Source of the DNA: an uncultured bacterium
Lineage (GTDB): Bacteria > Acidobacteriota > Aminicenantia > Aminicenantales > CALLJL01
NCBI GenBank assembly: GCA_938092135.1
Contig: CALLJL010000002.1
Coordinates: forward strand, 186,001 to 250,000
Direction of reading: 5' to 3'
Length of the DNA stretch: 64,000 nucleotides
How positions within the stretch are numbered: position 1 is the first letter of the stretch; each line of letters opens with the position of its first letter. Below the pieces are notes generated by a model. That model ran no database searches. It worked only from the letters and a program-made list of their open reading frames with translations, and was not told the DNA's origin. Of the stretch, positions 44,387 through 52,067 are shown one piece after another. The position numbers were made by a program, and so were the translations under genes.

Positions 44387-44710
44387 TTAATGACTTTTAT
44401 CAATAGAATCATAGGTCCTTCCATGTTGATCCAATAAACTTTCTACTTGGGCAATTTCCCTTTCAAGGTGGCTGAGCCGATTGTTGACTTCTTCCAGTTG
44501 CCTCTTGACCACATAATAATCATCAGCAATATTAAGAGCGGCCAGTACAGCTATTTTTAAAGCATCACCGGATTTGGATTTTACAGCCACCTCATGCATC
44601 TTCTGGTCGACGTAAGATGCCAGGAAATGAACATAAGCTTCGTCCTCATCTCCTTTGATTCGAATCCTATATTTCTGACGAAAAATTTCTATTTCAATTA
44701 TTTTATCCAT
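44387..44710 (-). CDS. zapA: Cell division protein ZapA
   Basis: A 107-residue FtsZ-ring stabiliser. The N-terminal beta-rich head (IEIFRQKYRIRIKGDEDE), YVDQKMHEVAVKS and the core helix ALKIAVLAALNIADDYY match ZapA, and a coiled coil follows (VKRQLEEVNNRLSHLEREI). It shares one base (TAATG) with the upstream coiled-coil gene. The pair sits between pheT and rny, an order found in many bacteria. Confidence 0.93.
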   Translation of the reverse strand: MDKIIEIEIFRQKYRIRIKGDEDEAYVHFLASYVDQKMHEVAVKSKSGDALKIAVLAALNIADDYYVVKRQLEEVNNRLSHLEREIAQVESLLDQHGRTYDSIDKSH

Positions 44711-44970
44711 TAAAGACCAATTTTTTCTATCTGATTGATTAAAGCCTCAATTTTTTGCTTAATCATTTCTCTTTCGCCTCGATACCTTTCCATCTCCTCC
44801 TGCATCTTCGAGAGCTTTTTCGCCTGCTCTTCATAATCTTTTAACATTGCCTTAAGTTCCTTAACTTGTTGACGTAATCGTTCATTTTCAGCTGTCAACT
44901 GATTAACATGCTCAATAATTTGTCCAATTTTCCCCTCAAGGATTGTAATCCTTTCTATTTCAGAAGTCAA
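44710..44970 (-). CDS. ZapB-like coiled-coil protein
   Basis: An 86-residue protein that is almost entirely coiled coil, with heptads running from ITILEGKIGQIIEHVNQLT to the C-terminus and no other domain. It is placed immediately upstream of zapA and overlaps pheT by four bases. This position and length resemble ZapB-like division proteins or the small coiled-coil partners seen beside ZapA; sequence conservation in such proteins is too low for certainty. Function as a ZapA partner is inferred. Confidence 0.72.
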   Translation of the reverse strand: MTSEIERITILEGKIGQIIEHVNQLTAENERLRQQVKELKAMLKDYEEQAKKLSKMQEEMERYRGEREMIKQKIEALINQIEKIGL

Positions 44971-47021
44971 TTTTTCCCTCCTTCTCTTAATTTAGCCTGG
45001 AAGCTGGATCGAAGATGAGCAATTATTCTGTTATTCATTTTATCCACCTCTTCCGCCAAAAGGGTTCGATGGGGATGGCGATAAACAAATCGAAGGGTCA
45101 AGCTGACTACATCCTCACCAAAGCGATCGCTCGTGAAGCGGTCAATAAGAGTAAAGGATTCTAGGTGAGGTAACTCCAGATTAAGCAAAGAAAGCCTGAT
45201 TTCTTCAAAGGAAATATTTTTGGGTACAAGAAAAGAAATATCCCGGCTAATTGCTGGAAAGCGAGAAACGGGAGCATAACTAAAAGGACGAGGCTGTTTC
45301 GCCAGAAGAAAGGCCAGATTGATTTCAGCCGCATAAACCTCACCTTCAATTTCAAATTCTTGCAGTATTTCTGATTTGATTTTACCCAAATAGCCAAGCC
45401 TATCGCCTTTTATTTCCAGGCCCAAACAATATCCGGGCTCAAAAAAATTATGCTCTGCGCTTTTGAAAACAAAAGATTCATACCTCAGCTCATTCAGGAG
45501 GGTTTCACACGTTCCCTTTAAATGGAAAAAATCAGCTTTTTCTCCTCGCTGACTCCAATCAGGTAAAACAAACCAGCCATTTATGGCTAAACAGAGAAAT
45601 AACCTCTCCATGGCGCTGCTGTTTTCCCAAAAATAAATATTCCCAATTTCAAATAATCGAATACCCTCGATACCTCGTTTTTGATTATAAGCAATATTTT
45701 CTAGCAGACCGCCAAGAAGAGTTGTTCTTAGAAGGGAAGCTTTCATGGAAAGGGGGTTGCTCAAGGCAATCGGCTGAAGGCCAGTATTGAAGATTTTTTC
45801 CCGATCGGGATCAGAAAAGCTGAAATTTAGAACCTCGTCGAATCCCTGATAAAATAGAATTGACCTGATCTTTTTGAGCTGATTCTGACGGCGATCTTCA
45901 GTTTTTTCAATTACTTTAAGCGGCGGAATTATTGAAGGTATTTTTTCATAACCATAAAAACGAGCTACTTCTTCAATAAGATCAGCTTCTCGCTCAATAT
46001 CCACTCGGTGACTCGGCACATGGACAATCATCCTGGAATCATTAATTTGGCTAATCTCAAATTCAAGAGATCGTAGCAAAGAAACGACGAATTCCTGGTC
46101 GATTTCAACTCCCAGCAATTCCTTTATGCGAGACAGTCTTAAAAGCACTTCTTTTGGTTTATGAGGCGAAGGATAAACATCAATTAAATCGCGGGTAACC
46201 TTGCCCCCGAATTCGCTCAAAAGCGAAGCGGCCATTTGGGCAGCCACAGGCGGAAAGTTAGGATCGGCTCCTCTTTCAAAGCGGTAAGAAGCATCTGTAT
46301 CTAAGCCAAAGTATTTTCTTGTTTGACGAATCGAAACAGGATTAAAACAGGCACTTTCAATAAAAACATCAACCGTCGTTTCCGTTACTCCAGAGTCCTC
46401 TCCCCCGATAATTCCAGCCAAAGCGACTGGCTTTTCAGCGTCGGCGATAACCAGATTTTCAGGTAAAAGTTCAACTGTCTCGCCGCCAAGAAGCCTGAGT
46501 TTTTCATTTTTACGGGCTCTTCGAACAACAATCCTTGGCCCAGCCAGTCGCTGATAATCAAAGGCATGAATTGGATGGCCCGTGGCCATAAGAACGTAAT
46601 TAGTTACGTCCACAACATTGTTAATTGATCTCAACCCAACATTTTCCAACCGGCGTTTTAGCCAATCAGGCGATGGACCGACGTTGACCTCGCGAACAAT
46701 AATCCCACAATAACGATAACATAGATCCGGATCTAATATTTCTATGCTAATCAAATCAGAGGTAGGGATGGGAATCTCTTTAACGGGCCAATGTCTTTTT
46801 TTTAGTTTTAACCCGAGGGCAGCCCCAATTTCCCGCGCTAGTCCTAGATGACCTAGAGTATCAGGACGATTAGCGTAAGTTTCTACTTCCAAAATGAAAT
46901 CGCCATCCCTTTCCTCAAAGTTTTCAACCATCAGGCCAAGCTGATTAAGCAAATCGACAAGTTCGGCTGGCCCGATTTTCAGGTCAATAAAATCCTTAAG
47001 CCATTCGTAACTTATCTTCAT
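44967..47021 (-). CDS. pheT: Phenylalanyl-tRNA synthetase beta subunit lacking the tRNA-binding OB domain
   Basis: A 684-residue beta subunit. It opens normally with [14 protein letters not shown], but passes at about residue 33 directly from [19 protein letters not shown] to [17 protein letters not shown]. The EMAPII-like tRNA-binding domain of about 110 residues that occupies positions 40-150 in E. coli PheT is therefore missing. The B3/B4 editing region ([19 protein letters not shown]), B5 ([19 protein letters not shown]), the synthetase-like core and the C-terminal FDX-ACB domain ([13 protein letters not shown]) are intact. ATG overlaps pheS by four bases. Length loss matches the domain loss. 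Confidence 0.96.
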   Translation of the reverse strand: MKISYEWLKDFIDLKIGPAELVDLLNQLGLMVENFEERDGDFILEVETYANRPDTLGHLGLAREIGAALGLKLKKRHWPVKEIPIPTSDLISIEILDPDLCYRYCGIIVREVNVGPSPDWLKRRLENVGLRSINNVVDVTNYVLMATGHPIHAFDYQRLAGPRIVVRRARKNEKLRLLGGETVELLPENLVIADAEKPVALAGIIGGEDSGVTETTVDVFIESACFNPVSIRQTRKYFGLDTDASYRFERGADPNFPPVAAQMAASLLSEFGGKVTRDLIDVYPSPHKPKEVLLRLSRIKELLGVEIDQEFVVSLLRSLEFEISQINDSRMIVHVPSHRVDIEREADLIEEVARFYGYEKIPSIIPPLKVIEKTEDRRQNQLKKIRSILFYQGFDEVLNFSFSDPDREKIFNTGLQPIALSNPLSMKASLLRTTLLGGLLENIAYNQKRGIEGIRLFEIGNIYFWENSSAMERLFLCLAINGWFVLPDWSQRGEKADFFHLKGTCETLLNELRYESFVFKSAEHNFFEPGYCLGLEIKGDRLGYLGKIKSEILQEFEIEGEVYAAEINLAFLLAKQPRPFSYAPVSRFPAISRDISFLVPKNISFEEIRLSLLNLELPHLESFTLIDRFTSDRFGEDVVSLTLRFVYRHPHRTLLAEEVDKMNNRIIAHLRSSFQAKLREGGKN

Positions 47022-48055
47022 TTTCTTCTAAATTGGGTAAGAAAGCGTAAATCATTTTCGTAAAAAAGCCTCATATCATTGATGCCATAAAGAAGCATGG
47101 CGGTTCGCTCAATTCCAAGGCCAAAAGCCCAACCAGAATAACGCTCAGGATCAATGTTAACATTTTTTAGAACTTGGGGATCAACCATCCCAGCCCCTAA
47201 AACTTCCTTCCAGCCGCTGCCTCCGCACACTGGACAGGAAGGATTTTGCCCCCGGCAAACAGTGCATTCAATATCCACTTCAGCTGAAGGCTCAGTAAAG
47301 GGGAAAAAGCTTGGCCGAAAACGAACTTTAGTTTTTTCACCGAAAAGAGCTCGAAGAAAATATTCGAGAGTCCCCTTTAAATGAGCAAAAGTCACGCCTT
47401 CATCAACCACGAGACCTTCAACTTGATAGAACATAGGCAGATGGGTCGGATCAATGGCTTCGCGTCTGAAAACCCTGCCCGGCACAATTATTCTAATCGG
47501 CGGCCGTTGTTTTTCCATTACTCTAATTTGAACAGGTGAAGTATGAGTTCTCAATAATAAATCATCTTTTATATAAAGAGTATCCCAACTATCTCTGGCC
47601 GGATGATAAGGGGGGAAGTTAAGAGCTTCGAAATTGTAATAGTCGGTTTCGATTTCTGGTCCCTGTTCAACAACAAAGCCCATTTCAAGAAAAATTCTTT
47701 CTATTTCTTCGAGAAAAAGCATTATGGGGTGAGGAGAACCCAAATATCTTTTTTTGCCTGGAAGGGTAAGATCAATCTTTTCTTCTGGGGCCTCTTTGAT
47801 TTCAGAAAGTTCAATCTCTTTTTTTTGGAGAGCAGCAATTATTTCCTTCTTAAGATCATTAAGTTTCTGGCCAATAAGCGGCCTATCTTCAGGGGGTAAG
47901 TTTTTAATCTGATCGAACAGAGCGGTCACTTTACCCCTTTTTCTTCCAAGAAAAAGGGCTCTTATTTCCTCTAAAGAAGCTTTATCTCTAATTTTCTCGA
48001 GAGACTGAGAAAAATTTTGGCGACAATCTTCAATCTCTTTGAGAAGGTCTTTCAT
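47018..48055 (-). CDS. pheS: Phenylalanyl-tRNA synthetase alpha subunit
   Basis: Catalytic class II subunit. An N-terminal coiled coil (residues 1-85) is followed by the core with motif 2 VPGRVFRREAIDPTHLP and motif 3 GWAFGLGIERTAMLLYG. FFPFTEPSAEVDIEC leads into a small cysteine cluster, CTVCRGQNPSCPVCGGSGW, a common insertion that probably binds zinc. The ATG at 48055 is preferred over a TTG three codons upstream. About 345 residues. It follows rplT directly and overlaps pheT. Confidence 0.97.
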   Translation of the reverse strand: MKDLLKEIEDCRQNFSQSLEKIRDKASLEEIRALFLGRKRGKVTALFDQIKNLPPEDRPLIGQKLNDLKKEIIAALQKKEIELSEIKEAPEEKIDLTLPGKKRYLGSPHPIMLFLEEIERIFLEMGFVVEQGPEIETDYYNFEALNFPPYHPARDSWDTLYIKDDLLLRTHTSPVQIRVMEKQRPPIRIIVPGRVFRREAIDPTHLPMFYQVEGLVVDEGVTFAHLKGTLEYFLRALFGEKTKVRFRPSFFPFTEPSAEVDIECTVCRGQNPSCPVCGGSGWKEVLGAGMVDPQVLKNVNIDPERYSGWAFGLGIERTAMLLYGINDMRLFYENDLRFLTQFRRK

Positions 48056-48056
48056 C

Positions 48057-48413
48057 TCAGGCAAGGGCTTCTTTCACCTGTTCGACTATTCGCCGAAAGG
48101 TATCAGGAAAACTGACAGCTAAATCGGCCAATATCTTGCGATCGAGCCCGACATTCATTTTCTTTAATCCTTGCATAAAGCGGCTATAACTTAAACCATA
48201 AGCTTCAGAAGCCGCTTTAATCCGGATAATCCAGAGCCGACGGAATTCTCTCTTTCTTGTTCGCCTATCGCGGTAAGCATATTGAAGGGCTTTCTCGACA
48301 GCTTCTTTAGCTGTTCTATAATTGCGGCTTTTAGCTCCCCAATATCCTTTAGCTAACTTTAATATCTTTTTTCTTCTTTCTTTTTTTCTTGGTCCTCTTT
48401 TGACCCTAGGCAT
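48057..48413 (-). CDS. rplT: 50S ribosomal protein L20
   Basis: A 118-residue 23S rRNA-binding protein with [20 protein letters not shown] at the basic N-terminus and [21 protein letters not shown] at the C-terminus. AAGGAGTGACC before the ATG at 48413 sets the start. It is the last ribosomal gene of the infC-rpmI-rplT unit, where L20 is known to autoregulate in several bacteria; no L20-like RNA structure was recognised here. Confidence 0.98.
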   Translation of the reverse strand: MPRVKRGPRKKERRKKILKLAKGYWGAKSRNYRTAKEAVEKALQYAYRDRRTRKREFRRLWIIRIKAASEAYGLSYSRFMQGLKKMNVGLDRKILADLAVSFPDTFRRIVEQVKEALA

Positions 48414-48427
48414 GGTCACTCCTTTCT

Positions 48428-48628
48428 TCAAAAAGCATAAGGTAGCATTTTCTTCACGAGCCCTCTTTCAGAGGAAGAAACCAGAGCCTTTTTTCTCAAA
48501 CGCCGGGTTCGGCGGGAACTTTTCCCGGTTAAGAGATGGCTTTTATTGGCTCGTTGGCGAAGAATTTTCTTTTTGGCTGTTATTTTGAACCGTTTCTGGG
48601 CTCCTTTGTGTGTCTTTAATTTTGGCAT
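48428..48628 (-). CDS. rpmI: 50S ribosomal protein L35
   Basis: A 66-residue ribosomal protein with [20 protein letters not shown] and the [21 protein letters not shown] core. AGGAGG lies six bases before the ATG. The first 86 bases of the gene lie inside the 3' end of infC in another frame, so its ribosome binding site is within infC coding sequence. Confidence 0.97.
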   Translation of the reverse strand: MPKLKTHKGAQKRFKITAKKKILRQRANKSHLLTGKSSRRTRRLRKKALVSSSERGLVKKMLPYAF

Positions 48629-49193
48629 CTTGTCCTCCTGATTTAGGGGATTTTATCGTGGGAACAATGAGCAAGGATAAAGCCCACTCATGATATTTGA
48701 TCTCTCCATCCTGGCGGCCATAACCTTCCACATCTTTAAGTAAGCGTTCCACAAGCTGTTCCCCGAGCTCTGGCCTGGCCTTTTCCCTTCCTCGAAGCAT
48801 AATGGTTATTTTGACCTTATTTCCATCCTGCAAAAAATTCTGAATATGCTTCAATTTAAAATTATAATCATGAGAGCTTATTTTGGGCCTAAATTTTATT
48901 TCTTTAAGCTGGGACTGCTTCTGATGCTTTTTGGCTTGGTGGGCTCTTTTATGTTGCTCATAAAGAAATTTCCCATAATCCATGATGCGGCAAACTGGGG
49001 GTTTGGCATCGGGGGCAACCTCAACCAGATCCAGCCCTTTCTGTCTGGCCAAATTTAAGGCTTCAGCCCGGGGAAGAATCCCTATCTGCCTTTTATCTTC
49101 ATCTATCACTCGAACTTCCCTTGCCAAAATCATTTCATTAATCCTATGGAGCTTAGCTTTTTTTACCGGATAAGTCATGGCTTTACGAAAAAT
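48543..49193 (-). CDS. infC: Translation initiation factor IF-3, ATT start
   Basis: IF-3 proofreads start codons and splits ribosomes. Both domains are complete: INEMILAREVRVIDEDKRQIGIL with DYGKFLYEQHKRAHQ, then IKFRPKISSHDYNFKLKHI and MLRGREKARPELGEQL. The best start is ATT at 49193-49191, five bases after a full AAGGAGGT that overlaps the thrS stop (TAAAGGAGGT). The ATG five codons further on has no site at the proper distance. Use of AUU is the known autoregulatory feature of infC in E. coli and others. A polar tail of about 30 residues at the C-terminus extends beyond the usual end and overlaps rpmI. Confidence 0.96.
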   Translation of the reverse strand: MFRKAMTYPVKKAKLHRINEMILAREVRVIDEDKRQIGILPRAEALNLARQKGLDLVEVAPDAKPPVCRIMDYGKFLYEQHKRAHQAKKHQKQSQLKEIKFRPKISSHDYNFKLKHIQNFLQDGNKVKITIMLRGREKARPELGEQLVERLLKDVEGYGRQDGEIKYHEWALSLLIVPTIKSPKSGGQDAKIKDTQRSPETVQNNSQKENSSPTSQ

Positions 49194-49205
49194 GCTCGAC
49201 CTCCT

Positions 49206-50975
49206 TTAAAATTCAAGATTTAAAGATCTATTTTGATTATAATAGAGAACTTTATTTATAAATTCGTCTGTCCTCATCTCTCCTCTATCGCCGATTCCAT
49301 GGACCCTAAGAGAAATAGTCTTATTTTTAAACTCTTTATCACCAATGATAAGCATTAATGGAATTTTCTGCAATTCGGCTTCTCTTATTTTATGACCAAT
49401 TTTCTCCCGGCTCAAATCAACCTGACTGCGCAAATTCTTTTCCTTAAATTCTTTTTCCAAGGCTAAAGCATATTCATGATGTCTTTCAGCTATAGGCAGA
49501 ATAATTATCTGAATGGGAGCCAACCACAAAGGGAAATTGCCATTATAATGCTCAATTAAAATGCCAAAAAAACGCTCCATTGAACCAAGCAAAGCCCGAT
49601 GAATCAGAAAGGGGCGATGGGGCTGACCATCTTCTCCGGTATAACTCAGATCGAATCTTTCGGCTAGATTAAAATCCAACTGAATGGTTGTGCATTGCCA
49701 CGAACGCTGGAGAGCATCCTTTATTTTAATATCGATCTTGGGACCATAGAAAACGCCTTCGCCCTCATCAATGGAAAAGGGCAAATTAGCCCTTTCAAGA
49801 GCTTGCTTTAAAGCCTCAGTAGCTCTCTCCCAATCTTCGATGCGGCCAACGAACTTTTCCGGCCTTGTAGAGAGAAAAACATCATAACGGGTAAAACCAA
49901 AGGCACTTAGAAGGCGACTCGCCAGATTGATAACTCCAAGAATTTCTTCCTCCAATTGATCAGCTCGGCAGAAGATATGGGCATCATCTTGGGTAAAACC
50001 GCGAACACGCAGAAGCCCATGGAGAACTCCACTTCTCTCAAAGCGATAGACAGTTCCAAGCTCAGCATAACGAAGGGGTAAATCGCGATAGCTTCTTTGC
50101 CTTGATTGATAGACCATAATATGAAAAGGGCAATTCATAGGTTTAAGCTGATATTCAACCCCTTCGCTTCTTATAGGAGGATACATGGCCTCATAAAATT
50201 CTGTGTGGCCACTCCTTTTCCAAACATCAAGCTTGGCAATATGGGGCGTATAGAGAAATTCATAGCCATCCCTTATATGTTCCTGTCGCCAGAAATCTTC
50301 AATAAGTCGACGGACTGTCGCTCCCTTAGGATGCCAAAGAACCAATCCCCCTCCAAGATCTTCATGAAAACTGAAAAGATCAAGTTCAACCCCAAGACGA
50401 CGATGATCCCTTTTTTTGGCTTCTTCAATAAGAGTCAAATAATTGGTTAAATCTTGGGCAGTAAAAAAGATGGTGCCATAGATTCTCTGCAATTGAATCC
50501 CCTTTTCGTCGCCCTTCCAGTAGGCCCCAGAAACCGAAAGCAGTTTAAAATGTTTTAGCCAGTCAGTGCTCGGCACATGAGGTCCAAGGCAAAAATCAAT
50601 AAAATCGCCTTGGCGATAACAGGTAACCTCAGAACCTGCCTTCTCCTGAATTAGCTCAATCTTAAAATCCTGACCAAGCCGGCGAAAAAGATTAATGGCT
50701 TCTTCCTTGCTCAAAACTACTTTTTCAATAGGCAGAGCTGCTTCGGCAATTTCCTTCATTTTGGCTTCAATCTTTTCAAGATCTTCAGTCGTAAAAGGCT
50801 CTTCCCGGTAGAAATCATAATAGAAGCCATTTTCAACTGCTGGACCGATCCCGTATTTTGTTCCAGGATAAAGGCTTATAACCGCATGAGCTAAAAGGTG
50901 AGCGGCACTGTGACGAAGAATATCAAGGGAAAGCTGGGCCTGGTCAACACCGCTTTCAGGCTGACTCTTATTCAC
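49206..50975 (-). CDS. thrS: Threonyl-tRNA synthetase without the TGS domain
   Basis: Class II synthetase of about 590 residues. The usual N-terminal TGS domain (about 60 residues) is absent: the protein starts almost at the editing domain, LDILRHSAAHLLAHA (HxxxH) with DFCLGPHVPST. The catalytic core has the zinc cysteine in MNCPFHIMVYQS, motif 2 around AELGTVYRFERSG, FTQDDAHIFC, and motif 3 PFLIHRALLGSMERFFG; the anticodon-binding domain follows (APIQIIILPIAERH). GTG at 50975, six bases after AAGGAG, is the likely start; another GTG at 50990 lacks a site. First gene of the translation array. Confidence 0.95.
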   Translation of the reverse strand: MNKSQPESGVDQAQLSLDILRHSAAHLLAHAVISLYPGTKYGIGPAVENGFYYDFYREEPFTTEDLEKIEAKMKEIAEAALPIEKVVLSKEEAINLFRRLGQDFKIELIQEKAGSEVTCYRQGDFIDFCLGPHVPSTDWLKHFKLLSVSGAYWKGDEKGIQLQRIYGTIFFTAQDLTNYLTLIEEAKKRDHRRLGVELDLFSFHEDLGGGLVLWHPKGATVRRLIEDFWRQEHIRDGYEFLYTPHIAKLDVWKRSGHTEFYEAMYPPIRSEGVEYQLKPMNCPFHIMVYQSRQRSYRDLPLRYAELGTVYRFERSGVLHGLLRVRGFTQDDAHIFCRADQLEEEILGVINLASRLLSAFGFTRYDVFLSTRPEKFVGRIEDWERATEALKQALERANLPFSIDEGEGVFYGPKIDIKIKDALQRSWQCTTIQLDFNLAERFDLSYTGEDGQPHRPFLIHRALLGSMERFFGILIEHYNGNFPLWLAPIQIIILPIAERHHEYALALEKEFKEKNLRSQVDLSREKIGHKIREAELQKIPLMLIIGDKEFKNKTISLRVHGIGDRGEMRTDEFINKVLYYNQNRSLNLEF

Positions 50976-51017
50976 CTCCATCTCCTTCACCAGCTATCGT
51001 GACTTTTCTTTATTTAT

Positions 51018-51072
51018 AAAAAAGAACCCTTAATTTTTTCCTTTTTTTATGAAGGAAATATATGTTAAGGGT
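51018..51072 (-). terminator. Rho-independent terminator between tRNA-Val and thrS
   Basis: Minus-strand hairpin with outer stem ACCCTTAA (51072-51065) and TTAAGGGT (51033-51026), an inner TTTCCTT/AAGGAAA stem, then TCTTTTTT. It lies 65 bases after the tRNA and about 45 before thrS. It ends the tRNA transcript or acts as an attenuator for thrS. No T-box consensus was found in front of it. Confidence 0.75.
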
Positions 51073-51136
51073 AGGAATCGTCTTTTTGCTCTGTCTATCT
51101 TCCGTTATTAACCTCAGCTTTTCTTTTCTTCTTCCC

Positions 51137-51211
51137 TGGTAGGCGCGGAGGGGATTGAACCCACGACCTCTTCCGCGTCAAGGAAGCGCTCTCCCACTGA
51201 GCTACGCGCCT
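51137..51211 (-). tRNA. tRNA-Val (GAC)
   Basis: Folds as a standard 75-base tRNA including an encoded CCA. Acceptor AGGCGCG pairs with CGCGCCT; D stem GCTC/GAGC; anticodon stem CTTCC/GGAAG with loop TTGACGC, giving anticodon GAC, which reads GUC and GUU; T loop TTCAATC. The T stem GTGGG/CCCTC has one T-T mismatch. Discriminator A. Minus strand, with its own promoter just upstream. Confidence 0.96.
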
Positions 51212-51230
51212 ACTTTTCTAGCCCTAATAT

Positions 51231-51258
51231 ATTAAAAAAATTAACTCTAGACTGTCAA
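51231..51258 (-). promoter_or_regulatory. tRNA-Val promoter
   Basis: Perfect TTGACA (51258-51253) and, after 16 bases, TTTAAT (51236-51231), placing the start point about 14 bases before the tRNA. Its -35 lies within the spacer of the divergent yfcE promoter. Confidence 0.65.
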
Positions 51259-51275
51259 GGGGACAATGGTATAAT
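51248..51275 (+). promoter_or_regulatory. yfcE promoter, very short leader
   Basis: TAGACT (51248-51253), 16 bases, perfect TATAAT (51270-51275). The predicted start point near 51282 leaves only about six bases before the ATG at 51288, so the mRNA may be nearly leaderless. Overlaps the divergent tRNA promoter. Confidence 0.55.
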
Positions 51276-51287
51276 TAAAAAGAAAAG

Positions 51288-51770
51288 ATGATCGGCATAA
51301 TGGCTGATAGTCACGACAACTTAAATTCAGTCAAGAAAGCGATAGCTATTTTCGAGGAAGTTGGCTGTCGCCTGATCATTCACGCCGGTGATTTTGTCGC
51401 CCCCTTCACGGCAAGGGAATTATCTTCTCTCAAATGCCCTCTTAAAGCTGTTTTTGGCAATTGCGATGGAGAAAAAATAGGCCTAGAAGAAGCTATTAGG
51501 TCTTTTGGTGAAATTAGGCCTGCCCCACTTATTTGGGCTGAAGATAATCTTCGTTTTCTTTTAACCCATCTTCATCACGAGGTTGAATTATTAGCCCATA
51601 GTGGTCGTTATGATATAATCATCTTCGGGCATACCCATCGCCCTGAAATAAGAAGGATTGGCCAGACGTTGGTCATTAACCCCGGTGAAACAGGTGGTTG
51701 GTTAACAGGGAAAAGTACTATAGCTCTTCTTGATCCCCTTCGCAGAGAAGCAGATATTATCAGTCTCTAA
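51288..51770 (+). CDS. yfcE: YfcE/MJ0936 family metallophosphodiesterase
   Basis: A 160-residue metal-dependent phosphoesterase. All metal motifs are visible: IMADSHDNLNS, IIHAGDFVAPF, AVFGNCDGE, LLTHLHHE and IIFGHTHRPE, ending in VINPGETGGW. Family members hydrolyse phosphodiesters in vitro; cellular substrate unknown. It starts the plus-strand unit and is followed after 12 bases by a very small gene. Confidence 0.93.
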   Translation: MIGIMADSHDNLNSVKKAIAIFEEVGCRLIIHAGDFVAPFTARELSSLKCPLKAVFGNCDGEKIGLEEAIRSFGEIRPAPLIWAEDNLRFLLTHLHHEVELLAHSGRYDIIIFGHTHRPEIRRIGQTLVINPGETGGWLTGKSTIALLDPLRREADIISL

Positions 51771-51782
51771 AAAGACGGAAAT

Positions 51783-51947
51783 ATGCCTAGGCGTTTTGAT
51801 CGTCGGCAAAAGCCAGCCTGGTTAAAATTAAGACGTCCTATGCCTCCTCCTGGTCATCCTCAGTCAACACGCAAAGGGAAAAAGGACTATAACCGAAAGG
51901 ATAAAAGTTGGAAAAAAGAAATATATGAAGATCTACCAGACGAATAA
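51783..51947 (+). CDS. Small basic proline-rich protein, 54 residues
   Basis: An ATG-to-TAA frame of 54 residues, 12 bases after yfcE. The protein is rich in Arg, Lys and Pro at the start (MPRRFDRRQKPAWLKLRRP), has a PMPPPGHP turn, a KGKKDYNRKDK centre, and an acidic end (YEDLPDE). No signal peptide or membrane helix. The composition suggests binding of nucleic acid or ribosome, but no family is recognised. Reasons to believe it: tight spacing after yfcE, coding-like amino-acid mix with clear segments, and no competing gene. No strong ribosome binding site precedes it. Confidence 0.55.
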   Translation: MPRRFDRRQKPAWLKLRRPMPPPGHPQSTRKGKKDYNRKDKSWKKEIYEDLPDE

Positions 51948-51978
51948 TTAGTCCTCCCTTCAAATCAAGAATCTATGC

Positions 51979-52007
51979 TTGCAGCTAAAACTATCTTCTA
52001 CTATACT
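51979..52007 (+). promoter_or_regulatory. Candidate promoter of the COG2403/arcC/argF unit
   Basis: TTGCAG (51979-51984), 17 bases, TATACT (52002-52007). The leader then forms an 8-bp stem-loop, TTTTTCCC (52011-52018) with GGGAAAAA (52027-52034), before AAAAGGAG and the ATG at 52068. The -35 match is weak. Confidence 0.4.
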
Positions 52008-52067
52008 ATTTTTTTCCCTAAAAAATGGGAAAAATTATAAAAAATTGAAAAAAGGAGATTTATTTTC

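Noticed and set aside
50976-51136. T-box riboswitch before thrS
   Set aside because: No GGGTGGNACCGCG-type element or specifier hairpin seen, only a plain terminator.
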